From: UBA9611 sp965237595
Lineage (GTDB): Bacteria; Chloroflexota; Dehalococcoidia; Lucifugimonadales; UBA3495
DNA: 64,000 bases
NCBI GenBank assembly: GCA_965237595.1
Contig: CBDEFY010000001.1
Location: 569,751-633,750 of the forward strand
Reading direction: 5' to 3'
Shown: in pieces, positions 37,223 through 45,458 of the stretch
How positions within the stretch are numbered: position 1 is the stretch's first letter
Layout of the letters: every line of letters begins with the position of its first letter
Translations under genes and position numbers: made by a program
The notes under the pieces: model-generated
Seen by the model: the letters and a program-made list of their open reading frames with translations, nothing else
Database searches by the model: none
Told to the model about the DNA's origin: nothing

Positions 37223-37721
37223 ACGGCCGGTCTCGCTTATGGTTGCGCACGGCGATCTTAACCGCGTCGAACGAAAGGCACGTCCAGTCTGCGATCTGCT
37301 TTATGGCTTGTTCCCAGGAATATCCCCCGTTGCGCAGGATTCGGAGAACGGAAACCATGCGGGCATTGCGATTCCATTCGCTCTTTCGCCCACGTCCTCT
37401 CTCAGGCCTCTTCAGCTTCTCCAAGGCGACTGCGTAAGCCCACATTGATACAATTTCTGGGATCGGTTCTCGACGCCGTAGAAGCTCAGCCAACAGATTT
37501 TGCATATTGTCCCATGCCCAAGTTCTGGTATGGGACCAATTCAGGTAGCTCCCCAGCAACAGTACCCGTTGGGAGTATTGGGGATGCGTGGGGTCCCGTG
37601 CGTCATATGGAATGCTGTCCCACCGGCGGACTAAATCCAAATATTCTGTGACTCGCTTGTGCCCGTGATTAAGATATTCGATTAGGTCCGCTTCCTCGCC
37701 TGCTGGTAATTCATTCGTCAC
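37221..37721 (-). pseudogene. Hypothetical element protein, 3' end cut by IS1380
   Basis: About 165 genuine residues starting GTG at 37721, one base overlapping the integrase stop: MTNELPAGEEADLIEYLNHG, TRTWAWDNMQNLLAELLRRR, SVLRILRNGGYSWEQAIKQI, ADWTCLSFDAVKIAVRNHKR. Family not recognised; the last part looks like a helix-turn-helix. At ~37222 the frame runs into the IS end and picks up foreign codons. Translationally coupled to the integrase. Confidence 0.55.
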
Positions 37722-38911
37722 TACGTTCCACCTCGACCGGACAGGAAATCATCCCACTGCTGCATCAATAAACAGCGCTTTGCAAACAAGTCTGACCGGG
37801 CGTAGGCTATCTCCGTCGAGTTGCCCAGGTTGTGGGCCAGCGCCGACTCAGCGGCCGCCCAGGGGGTCGCCGTCTGCTCGATTGTCCAATCCCTGAAACT
37901 GCTACGGAATCCGTGCGAAACGGCGGATATTGCTAACCTTGCCAGCATATGAGTTAACCCCATGTTGCTGATTGGCTTGCCGCTGCGCTTGTTGGGGAAT
38001 ATGAATCCCTCCCCATCGCTGAGTCTCTTCGCCTCCTTGAGTATCGCCAGGGCACGGTTAGACAAAGGTACCCGGTGTTCTCGCCGAGCTTTCATCCTAA
38101 CCGCAGGTACCGTCCAGGTAGCGGCTTCAAGGTCGATTTCGGACCATTCTGCTCCCCTAACCTCCCCAGCCCTGGCCGCCGTCAGCACCATAAACTCAAA
38201 CGCCAATTTCATTGCGGGGTGGGAGGTAGACTCCCGTACCCGTTGCAGCGCCGCCGGAACGTCTGCATAGGGCAGGGCGCGATGGTGCTGCTTCAACCGG
38301 GACCGGCGTGGCAAGGCTTTGGCGATGGCGGTCGACGCCGCATTGTCCGCCCGCCAGCCTTGCGCCACGCACCAGTCAAGAACAGTTTCCATCCGTTGCC
38401 TGACACGAGTTGCCGTTTCAGCCTTTTCCACCCATATCGGGGTAAGCACCGCCAGAGTGTCAGCCGTTGTGATCTCGTCGACGGGTTTGTGCCCAATAAG
38501 CGGGTAGGCGTGATTGGTAAGGCTCTCCGTCCATTGCTTCGCGTGCCTATCGCTACTCCATGTCGAGCGGCGCAATTCTATTACCTGTTCCGCGGCCCTC
38601 TGGAACGTCGGGACGGGAGGACGCATCGCGTCCTCCCGCGCCTGCCGCTTCTCGTCTATGGGGTCTATCCCCTGCCGTATAGCCTGGAGGTTGGCAAGGG
38701 CGGTTTCCCGCGCCTCTTTTAGCCCGACGGCGGGATAACCTCCTAACCCAACATTGCGGCGCTTGCCGTTCATCCTAACCCGCTGAAACCAACGCCTGTT
38801 GCCGTTGGTGTCAACTCGGAGCGTAAGGCCGTTGCCGTCAGAGTAGTCGCCCGGCCTCTTCAGCGTTCGTATCGCGGCGGCGTTGAGGGCCTGTTGCTTA
38901 GTTGCTGGCAT
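37721..38911 (-). CDS. int: P4-type tyrosine integrase (DUF4102 + catalytic domain)
   Basis: A 396-residue integrase. Residues 1-90 are the DUF4102 arm-binding domain (YSDGNGLTLRVDTNGNRRWF, RNVGLGGYPAVGLKEARE). A SAM-like core-binding domain follows, then the catalytic part: LTAARAGEVRGAEW (Arg), VSHGFRSSFRDW (His-x-x-Arg), ALAHNLGN (His) and a Tyr in EIAYARSDLFAKR. P4-type integrases insert at tRNA 3' ends, classically selC, and here a tRNA-Sec-like gene ends 158 bases upstream of the start codon. It drives integration and excision of the satellite with alpA and the primase. Confidence 0.9.
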   Translation of the reverse strand: MPATKQQALNAAAIRTLKRPGDYSDGNGLTLRVDTNGNRRWFQRVRMNGKRRNVGLGGYPAVGLKEARETALANLQAIRQGIDPIDEKRQAREDAMRPPVPTFQRAAEQVIELRRSTWSSDRHAKQWTESLTNHAYPLIGHKPVDEITTADTLAVLTPIWVEKAETATRVRQRMETVLDWCVAQGWRADNAASTAIAKALPRRSRLKQHHRALPYADVPAALQRVRESTSHPAMKLAFEFMVLTAARAGEVRGAEWSEIDLEAATWTVPAVRMKARREHRVPLSNRALAILKEAKRLSDGEGFIFPNKRSGKPISNMGLTHMLARLAISAVSHGFRSSFRDWTIEQTATPWAAAESALAHNLGNSTEIAYARSDLFAKRCLLMQQWDDFLSGRGGT

Positions 38912-39001
38912 ATCCTGTGTCTCCCGGTTGGTACACGTGGGCGATCACGTGTACCCAAACTAACAGGAATATAGCAGAACATCTCGGAACGATCAAGACA
39001 T

Positions 39002-39037
39002 AAAAAACCAGCAGTACTTGATCTTAAGTACGGCTGG
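39002..39037 (-). terminator. Rho-independent terminator downstream of the tRNA-like gene
   Basis: CCAGC-A-GTACTT pairs with AAGTAC-G-GCTGG around a 6-base loop and, on the minus strand, ends in six Ts (39002-39007). It would stop transcripts from the tRNA gene before the integrase. Confidence 0.75.
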
Positions 39038-39068
39038 TCAGCCTTTGGTGGAGTTTTCAGTTATACGT

Positions 39069-39162
39069 TGGCGGGAGTGCGAGGGAGTCGATCCCACCTA
39101 CCCCGCTCGTCAGGAGGCATCACGGATTTGAAATCCGCAAGGGCCACCGGGCCCCATCCACC
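39069..39162 (-). tRNA. selC: tRNA-Sec-like gene (anticodon UCA), hybrid 3' end
   Basis: Read on the minus strand, GGTGGATG could start the acceptor. GGGCC-CGGT-GGCCC gives the long D-stem with a 4-base loop peculiar to tRNA-Sec. CGGAT-TTCAAAT-ATCCG-like pairing puts UCA (39130-39132 region) in the anticodon loop. A long extra arm follows, then GGTGGG-ATCGACT-CCC and CCGCCA; total 94 nt, as in selC. However, the 3' acceptor strand (CGCACTCCC) does not pair with the 5' strand (GGTGGATG), and one T-stem pair is lost. The 3' end therefore looks replaced, as expected where the P4-type integrase has recombined a non-identical attP. It may be non-functional now. Covariance-model scoring is needed. 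Confidence 0.6.
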
Positions 39163-39416
39163 AGATCACCTTCGACCGGAACGTCCGTAAACATGATTAC
39201 CTCATTTGATGACGTGGAGGGTGATGACGTGGATGGCGCAATACGCTAAGCCCGGTGGAAAGCTTGGTACAACTGTGACAAAGACTCCCGCTCTTACATT
39301 GCTTGAAGCCATTCTTCAGCGAAATGCGTATGGTTAAATTGACGGCCAGCAACCGCGCCGATTCAGATGCTAAACGGACGTCATTGACTCTGCACATCCG
39401 GGTTCCATTGGAGCGA

Positions 39417-40985
39417 ATGCGACGCACGGTCCGCTACTGGTGGATCGGGCTAGTCCTATTGCTTGGGATGGCCGCTTGCACTTCATCCGAAACGGCCAAC
39501 CCCGCAACTGGCGGCACTCAATTGTCCAGTCCTCCAGGCTCAGTTTCTATACCTGGGCCCAATGCCACCACTGAGTCGGCGCCCGCCACCGGCACGTCGG
39601 ACGGAATGTCTTTGGAGTCTTCAGGCGCCGTACCTGCTATCGATCTTCCCGATGACCCCACGGAACTGATGCGGGCCACCATTGACGGTGACATGGACGC
39701 CATCGTCCGGAAAATGGTGAACAGTGGCAACCAGTCCTACATTCCGGTCCTTCTGGAGTTCATGCGGATTGAATGGTATCCCGATGCCAGGATCGCCATG
39801 GCCGCATCGATCAACGTATTGGCCGAGGGTCCGGAAAAGGTCGAATTTCCTCCCGAACGGACGAACTGGGGTTGGTGGATCGAATGGCTGGGTCAGAATC
39901 CCCAGGTCAAGGCACCGAAGGGATATGACGGCTGGAAAGGCGAGCTGTTTTCTACTCTGGACGCCGGACTCGGCAGCTTTCTCTACGAAGGCGTGAAAAC
40001 CGACATAAGAATTGAAGAGATTGTCTGGGGCGGCGTGGCCAAGGACGGCATTCCTGACCTGCGGAATCCGCCGGTGGTCCCAGCCAATGAGGCTTGGTAT
40101 ATGGAGGCTGCAGACCGGGTGTTTGGAGTATCGATCAACGGCGAGGCTCGGGCCTACCCGCTGCGGATCTTAAACGCCCACGAGATGGCCAATGATGTCG
40201 TTGGAGGAGTGCCCTTCGCCCTCGCCTATTGAACGCTTTGCGGGTCTGGGATCGTGTATTCCACAGAAATCAACGGCGAAGTAATGGAGTTCGGTACCTC
40301 GGGTTGGCTGTATCAAAGTAACAAATTGATGTACGACAGAGGCACCAATACCCTCTGGCACCAATTCCTGGGCAAGCCCGTTGTCGGAGAATTGGTCGGC
40401 AGTGGCATTGAGCTGAAGGTGCTGCCGGTGACATTGACCACCTGGGACGATTGGGTGTTGGCCCACCCTGACACTACGGTGTTGAACATCCAAACCGGCG
40501 TATACCCGTCCCAGTCGTACCTGGCGGAAGGACACGCGGCATCTATCTACGCCAGCTATCGTCATAGCGAATACACAATGTTCCCTGTCCCGGAGAGAAG
40601 TTCCCGATTGGTCACTAAATCCCGGGTCCTAGGCCTTACTCTCAACGGCCAATCTAGAGCCTACCCTGAGCAGGTGCTGGCCCAAGAGCCCGTAGTGCAC
40701 GACTCTTTGGGCGGCATGGACTTGGTTGTGGTCACGAGTGGCGGCGGGTCTAGGGCCTACCAAGCCGGTGGCCGCAATTTCATCTTGGACGGGAGCGCGG
40801 GATACCGTTCAGGAGCCACGTTCCTGTTGGATGAAGATGGCGAGAGATGGGAATTAACCGAGAATGCTCTGGTAGGGACCGACAGCCCGGAAGAGCGTTT
40901 GGACCGGTTGCCCAGCCGCTCCTCCTTCTGGTTTGGGTGGTACGCATTCTACCCGGCCACGGAGGTATACCAGCCGGAACGCTAA
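39417..40985 (+). CDS. DUF3179 lipoprotein, candidate selenoprotein (TGA at CxxC), copy 2
   Basis: 522 codons if TGA 40230-40232 is read. Residues 1-21 form a lipoprotein signal with Cys21 after GMAA; ~25-75 a Ser/Thr/Pro linker; ~80-200 helices with DDPTELMRATIDGDMDAIVR; ~235-515 the DUF3179 domain. The TGA falls at residue 272 in FALAY-TGA-TLCGSGIVY, where DUF3179 proteins have YCPLCG-type sequence; the second Cys (275) is kept. Downstream, 40245-40267 can fold into a 7-bp hairpin with one bulge and an 8-base loop starting 20 bases after the TGA, in the range for a bacterial SECIS, though the G is third in the loop. Both duplicated copies carry the same TGA and no other lesion. Alternatives: recent nonsense mutation before the duplication, giving a 271-residue product. 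Confidence 0.75.
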
Positions 40986-41004
40986 TACAGCTTTCTCGGT
41001 TGAA

Positions 41005-41760
41005 TCAATTTGATATAGCTGGTTGATGCGCCAATAGGAAGTCGCGCACCTGGTTTATCGTCTTGGCGAGCACGTCCTTTTCCTCTTTCCAGGGATATAC
41101 CGTCACCTCGGCATTTGGCGCCAACTCCACTACCTCCATCGCAGTCTCGTAGGAGTGCGATGGTGTGTTGTCAGGCATGACCAGCATCGGCGTCTGGCAC
41201 GAACGAACGAAGTCGCGCGACACGCTGTACACGAAGTCGGAATCGACCCGGTAAAGATTGTGTAGGTACGCATCGACGGTCTCCATGGTCACGTCAGTCC
41301 GCTGGTCGCACAGCTCGGGTCCCCAGATATCATGGCCAGAGTCGTACATGGAGTCAGGGAATTTGGCGTTGTGGCCAACCGGCTGGCAGAGCACGCCGGC
41401 CACGAGGCGATCGGGTGCCCGTTCCATGAGCTTGAGTGCGAACGGGCCACCGATGCAGTAGCCCATGAACGAGAACTCCTGTATGCCAAGATGGTCCATC
41501 AGCCCCAGTTGGTCGTCGGCGAAGGCCCCCCACGGGTCGTCGACTTGGATAGGCCCGCCGGAGTCGCCGCCGTTGGCGTTGCGCTGGTCCATCGTGATGC
41601 AGCGGAAATCGTTCTTGAACTCCTCCATCGCGTTGAACACTTGTCCAGGCCAATTGCTGACTACGGAGTTCAAGCCCCCGCCGGGGGTGAGCAGGATCGG
41701 GAAACCGGACCCGGCCTCCTCATAGCGGATGGTGACATCGCCTTTGGTAAAAATCGGCAT
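41005..41760 (-). CDS. Alpha/beta hydrolase with Cys nucleophile elbow, copy 2
   Basis: Identical to the 27399-28154 protein (251 residues, GYCIGG elbow). It again converges with the DUF3179 gene. Together with that gene it is the whole coding content shared by the arms, apart from the C-terminus of the phage-like protein. Confidence 0.8.
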   Translation of the reverse strand: MPIFTKGDVTIRYEEAGSGFPILLTPGGGLNSVVSNWPGQVFNAMEEFKNDFRCITMDQRNANGGDSGGPIQVDDPWGAFADDQLGLMDHLGIQEFSFMGYCIGGPFALKLMERAPDRLVAGVLCQPVGHNAKFPDSMYDSGHDIWGPELCDQRTDVTMETVDAYLHNLYRVDSDFVYSVSRDFVRSCQTPMLVMPDNTPSHSYETAMEVVELAPNAEVTVYPWKEEKDVLAKTINQVRDFLLAHQPAISN

Positions 41761-41932
41761 AACAGTTTCTCCTTTATGAATAGGTATTGTTCGACGGATT
41801 ATACCGGACTCGTGAGCACAGGCTGCGACAGAATAGCACGGCTTTATATTTAGGGCGCCCTGTGGGCCCCGGCCATAACGGTACGGCGGCTTTTTATTAG
41901 CAGATATCGGGCGATTTCACGCCTAAAAACAT

Positions 41933-41958
41933 TGGCGGGGGTACGAGGGAGTCGAACC
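41933..41958 (-). other. tRNA 3'-end-like attachment site, right arm
   Basis: Inverse copy of the site at 27201-27226. It is in the same orientation as the tRNA-Sec-like 3' end at 39069, so in this arm two similar cores flank the hydrolase/DUF3179 pair as direct repeats about 2.86 kb apart. Confidence 0.55.
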
Positions 41959-42031
41959 TATCCGTATTTAGCTACGAATCAGGCCATTTTAGGGCTGCCA
42001 GCAGCATCCACGCACTCAAAAGTACTCAAAA

Positions 42032-43711
42032 GAGCCTGTCTCAGAAGTCTGAACTGGCCATGGGTATGTCGTTGGGTGTATTTTCGAGGCGACATAAATT
42101 GGGGAGATGTTGAGATGCCGTTTCGAGAGATGGGCCGAGAGCAGATATGGATGTTGCCGCCGACGCTTGACGAACTGTTGCCGTTGGACCATCCAGCGCG
42201 ATTCGTGGCCGAGTTCGTTGACGCTTTGGACCGGGAGGACTGGGCGGAGCTTGGGGTAAAGATAGACGGGGAGGTGCTGGGAGCGCCAGCCTACCATCCA
42301 CGTGCGCTGTTGAGCGTGTGGCTGTACGGCTTCATGACCGGGGTGCGCTCGTGCCGGAAGCTGGAGGCGGCCTGCCGGGACCAGATACCATACCTGTGGC
42401 TGACCGGGTGGCAGCATCCTGACCACAACACCCTGTGGAGGTTCTACAAAGGGCATCGGCAGGCCATGAGGAAGCTGTTCGAGCGGACGGTGCGTATGGC
42501 AGTGACGATGAAGTTGGTGGACCTGGCGGTTCAGGCGGTGGATGGTACGAAGGTGGTCGCCAACGCGTCGCTGAACAGGAGCTACGACGCCGAGGGACTG
42601 CGTGGTCTGTTGGAGCGGCTGGAGCGTGCGATAGCCGACCTTGAGGCTCAGAACGAAGCGGGAGAAGACACTGCTGTTGCCCATCTGCCTGAGGAGTTGG
42701 CTGACAAGGAGGTCTTGAGAGAGCAGGTGAGGCAGGCGATGGACGATCTCACGAGTCAGAAGCGCCACAAGCGCATCAACCTGACCGACCCAGACGCCAG
42801 GCTGATGAAGGGTAGGCAAGGCATCGTGGCTGGCTACAACGCTCAGGCTATGGTCTCACCCACAGAGACGGATGGGGGAGCGACCGGCATGTTGGTCACC
42901 GCCGTGGACGTGGTGGATGCAGCCAATGACAATGCCCTGCTGGTGCCGATGGTCGAGCAGGCCGAGGAGACTATGGGGACGAAGTCGCAGATGACGTTGG
43001 CCGATGCCGGATACTTCGCCGCGAGTCACTTGGAAGAATGCGCCCGTCGAGATCAGCAGGTGGTAGTGTCGGAGTCGCGGCAACGGTTCCTCAAAGACCC
43101 ATATCACAAGGACCGATTCACCTACGACGAGCAGAGCGACAGCTTTACGTGTCCGCAGGGACAGACGCTCAAGTTCGTTCGTATCCAACATACGCATGGA
43201 GTCCCGTTGCGTCTGTACCGGGCCTCCGGGGTCGTCTGCCAAGTGTGCCCAGCCTTCGGAGTCTGCACGAAGGCCAAAGAGATTGGGCGGAGCCTGGCGA
43301 TAGGTCCGCATGACGCAGTGCTGCGCCGTCATCGTGCCTGGATGTCCACCTCAGCAGCTAGAGAGGCGTACAAGCTGAGAAAGCAACTGGTCGAGCCTGT
43401 CTTCGGAATCATCAAGGAACAACAGGGGGCACGGAGATTCCTGCTGCGCGGCCTCGTTAACGTGGCGGCCGAGTGGACAATGCTGGCCACAGCCTTCAAC
43501 CTGCGCACTCTCTGGCGGGTGTGGCGCTCAGCCCCTTCATCGGTCTATTTAATGGCCCGGAGCCTTGTCCCGTCTCCTGACCTGCAGTGATGACAGCAGC
43601 TGACCCATCGCTCCGTCGCCTGTCCTACCCGCTCAGGCCAGGGCCTTTCAGCGAACCCTTTGACCTCTATCTGCTCCCCCTATCCGCAATTTCCACTTCT
43701 GGGACAGGCTC
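42032..43711. mobile_element. IS1182-family element inserted in the right arm
   Basis: 1680 bp, with ends GAGCCTGTCTCAGAAGT and the inverse of GAGCCTGTCCCAGAAGT, flanked by AAAA on both sides. The left arm shows the empty site, so the insertion came after the duplication. Confidence 0.9.
42115..43590 (+). CDS. IS1182 transposase, intact
   Basis: About 491 residues from MPFREMGREQIWMLPP. DUF772 N-terminal domain (LDELLPLDHPARFVAEFVDA), then VQAVDGTKVVANASLNRSYD (Asp), DPDARLMKGRQGIVAGYNAQ, MTLADAGYFAASHLEE (Asp), a Cys cluster (CPQGQTLKF, CQVCPAFGVC) and VEPVFGIIKEQQGARRFLLR (Glu). Upstream in-frame codons belong to flanking DNA; the ATG at 42115 is preceded by GGGGAGATG. All catalytic residues are present. 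Confidence 0.9.
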   Translation: MPFREMGREQIWMLPPTLDELLPLDHPARFVAEFVDALDREDWAELGVKIDGEVLGAPAYHPRALLSVWLYGFMTGVRSCRKLEAACRDQIPYLWLTGWQHPDHNTLWRFYKGHRQAMRKLFERTVRMAVTMKLVDLAVQAVDGTKVVANASLNRSYDAEGLRGLLERLERAIADLEAQNEAGEDTAVAHLPEELADKEVLREQVRQAMDDLTSQKRHKRINLTDPDARLMKGRQGIVAGYNAQAMVSPTETDGGATGMLVTAVDVVDAANDNALLVPMVEQAEETMGTKSQMTLADAGYFAASHLEECARRDQQVVVSESRQRFLKDPYHKDRFTYDEQSDSFTCPQGQTLKFVRIQHTHGVPLRLYRASGVVCQVCPAFGVCTKAKEIGRSLAIGPHDAVLRRHRAWMSTSAAREAYKLRKQLVEPVFGIIKEQQGARRFLLRGLVNVAAEWTMLATAFNLRTLWRVWRSAPSSVYLMARSLVPSPDLQ

Positions 43712-43811
43712 AAAACGCTGGTGTTTGCAATTGTCAATGCCGGACGGCATAGGAGAGAAGCAACCGCCCCGTGGGGCTGCTGGAAGTCCCACGGGGCGGC
43801 GTAGAGGACGT

Positions 43812-44298
43812 TCAAGGCAACGGCGGATACGGGTTGCAGTAGCACAACCCCGGCCCGTGTTGCGCGGGATGGTCAGGGGGCTGCCCGCAGTTCTGGCAGT
43901 TCTCAACATCGGGCTGCTGTTGACCACCTTGCCCAACTTCCGCCAACAGCCGGTTTATCCAGTATCCCAACTGCCGGGCTGCCTTGCGGACTTCCGGCCC
44001 ATAGGCGCTAGATAAAGCATCATCGGGCAACTCCCATTCGTCAATCCGATTCAGCACAACGCGGGCTTGGGCGGTATGGTGAATCGCCATACTGCTGGCG
44101 GACTGCGCGTGTAGCTGCTGCCAGCAGGTAATCAACCAACAGGGCGTTGGGGCTGCCGTCCAGGGCCGTTGCCGGTGTCCAAACGGGCGCGGCGGGGGGG
44201 AGGGCTGTATGGGCGTCCTGATGCGATGCAGGGGCGTTTTGGTCCACCGCCGGACTGTCCGCGGCGCGGTCAACTAAGGCCAGATTCCGAAATACCAT
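43812..44298 (-). pseudogene. Chimeric element gene created at the inverted-repeat boundary
   Basis: The native N-terminus (44298 to ~44090) reads MVFRNLALVDRAADSPAVDQ and LLVDYLLAAATRAVRQQYG. At 44088 it meets the inverted arm and the frame shifts away from the C-terminal part (TAQARVVLNRIDEWELPDDA, Cys knuckle) that belongs to the 290-residue protein of the left arm. The original C-terminus of this gene is lost. Overlaps the upstream gene by 29 bases, so it was the third gene of a small element operon. Confidence 0.6.
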
Positions 44299-44716
44299 CG
44301 TTCAACTCCGATTGTTGAAATTGCTGGATTTTGGCAAGGGGATGGTTCCATAAGGCTTGTCGCATTGTGCTTTGCCTGTCCGCAAGGGGCGGCGCTGGGG
44401 GCGGCGGCGGCGTTGCGCGGGCGGGGCGCGATTCGTCGCCTAGACCATCGTCGAAAATCAGATAAACAGAGGGCGGCCCGGTCATGTTCAAGTCAACATC
44501 GCTGGATTGCCTTGGCTTCCCAAATCCCCGGTCGAGCAGTTCCACGGCGGCCTTGAATCGCAGCGTCTTGCTTGGGCTGTCGTTTAACAACCTTGCCAAC
44601 AGTGCGACGGCAGCCGGGCCGTGTTCTTGGGCCGCAGCGCGAATGTCGGTGGTAACCTTATCCTTGCTGCCCTTTGGCCTGCCCGCGCCGGGCCGTTTCC
44701 CGCCGTGCGCCGCCAT
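44270..44716 (-). CDS. Small phage-type protein, possible DNA-packaging/terminase-small-like
   Basis: 148 residues. The start, GGKRPGAGRPKGSKDKVTTD, is a basic motif common at the N-terminus of phage and satellite proteins that bind DNA, and SKTLRFKAAVELLDRGFGKP is the helical follow-on seen in small-terminase-like proteins. A Pro-rich middle and Gln-rich end follow. Family membership is a guess from pattern. Coupled to the preceding gene by an overlapping start/stop at 44716. Confidence 0.5.
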   Translation of the reverse strand: MAAHGGKRPGAGRPKGSKDKVTTDIRAAAQEHGPAAVALLARLLNDSPSKTLRFKAAVELLDRGFGKPRQSSDVDLNMTGPPSVYLIFDDGLGDESRPARATPPPPPAPPLADRQSTMRQALWNHPLAKIQQFQQSELNDGISESGLS

Positions 44717-44982
44717 TACGCGCCTTGCACCATCCCGCCGGATGCGCGGATGTTGTCGGCGTAGCGTTTCTTGCTGTCCCTTTCTGCCGTCCTCATTGCC
44801 GTCCCTTCCGCCGACACGGGCGGGGCAAGGCTACTGGCAGCCGGGTCAGCAGCATACTTGAGACCGGCGGCGTAGGCGCGGCGGATGGCCTCTCTTACCA
44901 CGGCGTCCGGGTGCAGCACGTCGGCGCGGGTTATCCGGTTGCCCTGCGGCCTGTCGATTGCGCGAACCTGAATCATGGTCAT
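44716..44982 (-). CDS. Small hypothetical protein of a phage-like operon
   Basis: 88 residues, MTMIQVRAIDRPQGNRITRA, HPDAVVREAIRRAYAAGLKY, ending DSKKRYADNIRASGGMVQG. No family recognised. First gene of a three-gene minus-strand cluster with stop/start overlaps, which supports its being real. 44983-45454 otherwise holds only a weak frame at 45168. Confidence 0.5.
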   Translation of the reverse strand: MTMIQVRAIDRPQGNRITRADVLHPDAVVREAIRRAYAAGLKYAADPAASSLAPPVSAEGTAMRTAERDSKKRYADNIRASGGMVQGA

Positions 44983-45167
44983 TGGCTTTCCCCCTCTTTA
45001 GGTTATACAGTGCGCCGGGGCATAACTCATTTTCGGGGTGTCCGGGGCTGCCCGCACATGGCGCACAAGGTCAAGTGATTCGGAGTGAACCGGTGGAAAT
45101 TTTGGCAGTACCGTCCGGGATAGATAGGCAGCTTGATTCTCCGTTGATTTCTGGCGTAGGTGCAAGT

Positions 45168-45416
45168 TCAAGATACTTGATTTCCGAACATTGCGCCAAA
45201 CTGTTGACTATTAAGCACGCGTTTGAGTGCGTGGGGCGCGTCAATGCTGCCCGTAGCTTGGAAACATCGTCGGGTTAGAGTCCTTACCGCGTCTATCGGC
45301 GTCAACGTCGGCAGCATCGGCGGGAAGTCCGGGAAGTCCAGGGAATCATCATAATCATAGGGCGGCGTTTTAGGGTGTTCAGGGCCGTTGCCGGTGTTCG
45401 GGCTTACGGGGCGCAA
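45168..45416 (-). CDS. Possible small hypothetical protein
   Basis: An 82-residue frame, PYDYDDSLDFPDFPPMLPTL then IDAVRTLTRRCFQATGS. Composition (acidic, helical end) is compatible with coding, but there is no family match I can recall and no clear ribosome-binding site. It may be the remains of a larger gene cut by the IS1182 at 45459. Confidence 0.25.
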   Translation of the reverse strand: MRPVSPNTGNGPEHPKTPPYDYDDSLDFPDFPPMLPTLTPIDAVRTLTRRCFQATGSIDAPHALKRVLNSQQFGAMFGNQVS

Positions 45417-45458
45417 AGGGCTGGAAACGGCCTCTACGGGCTGCCGTGGGGCTGCTAG

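Larger units (their letters stand above)
39293..44088. repeat. Right arm of the 3112-bp inverted repeat, with an IS1182 inside
   Basis: Inverse of 26755-29866, interrupted at 42032-43711 by an IS1182 with an AAAA duplication. The arm boundary at 44088 lies within a gene (44041-44298) and fuses it out of frame to the C-terminal part of the 290-residue protein of the left arm. The boundary at 39293 lies in non-coding DNA 130 bases from the tRNA-like gene. Confidence 0.9.

Noticed and set aside
41932..42114. N-terminal extension of the IS1182 transposase
   Set aside because: These codons lie in the host arm and terminal repeat, outside the transposase; the family start fits MPFREMGREQ at 42115.
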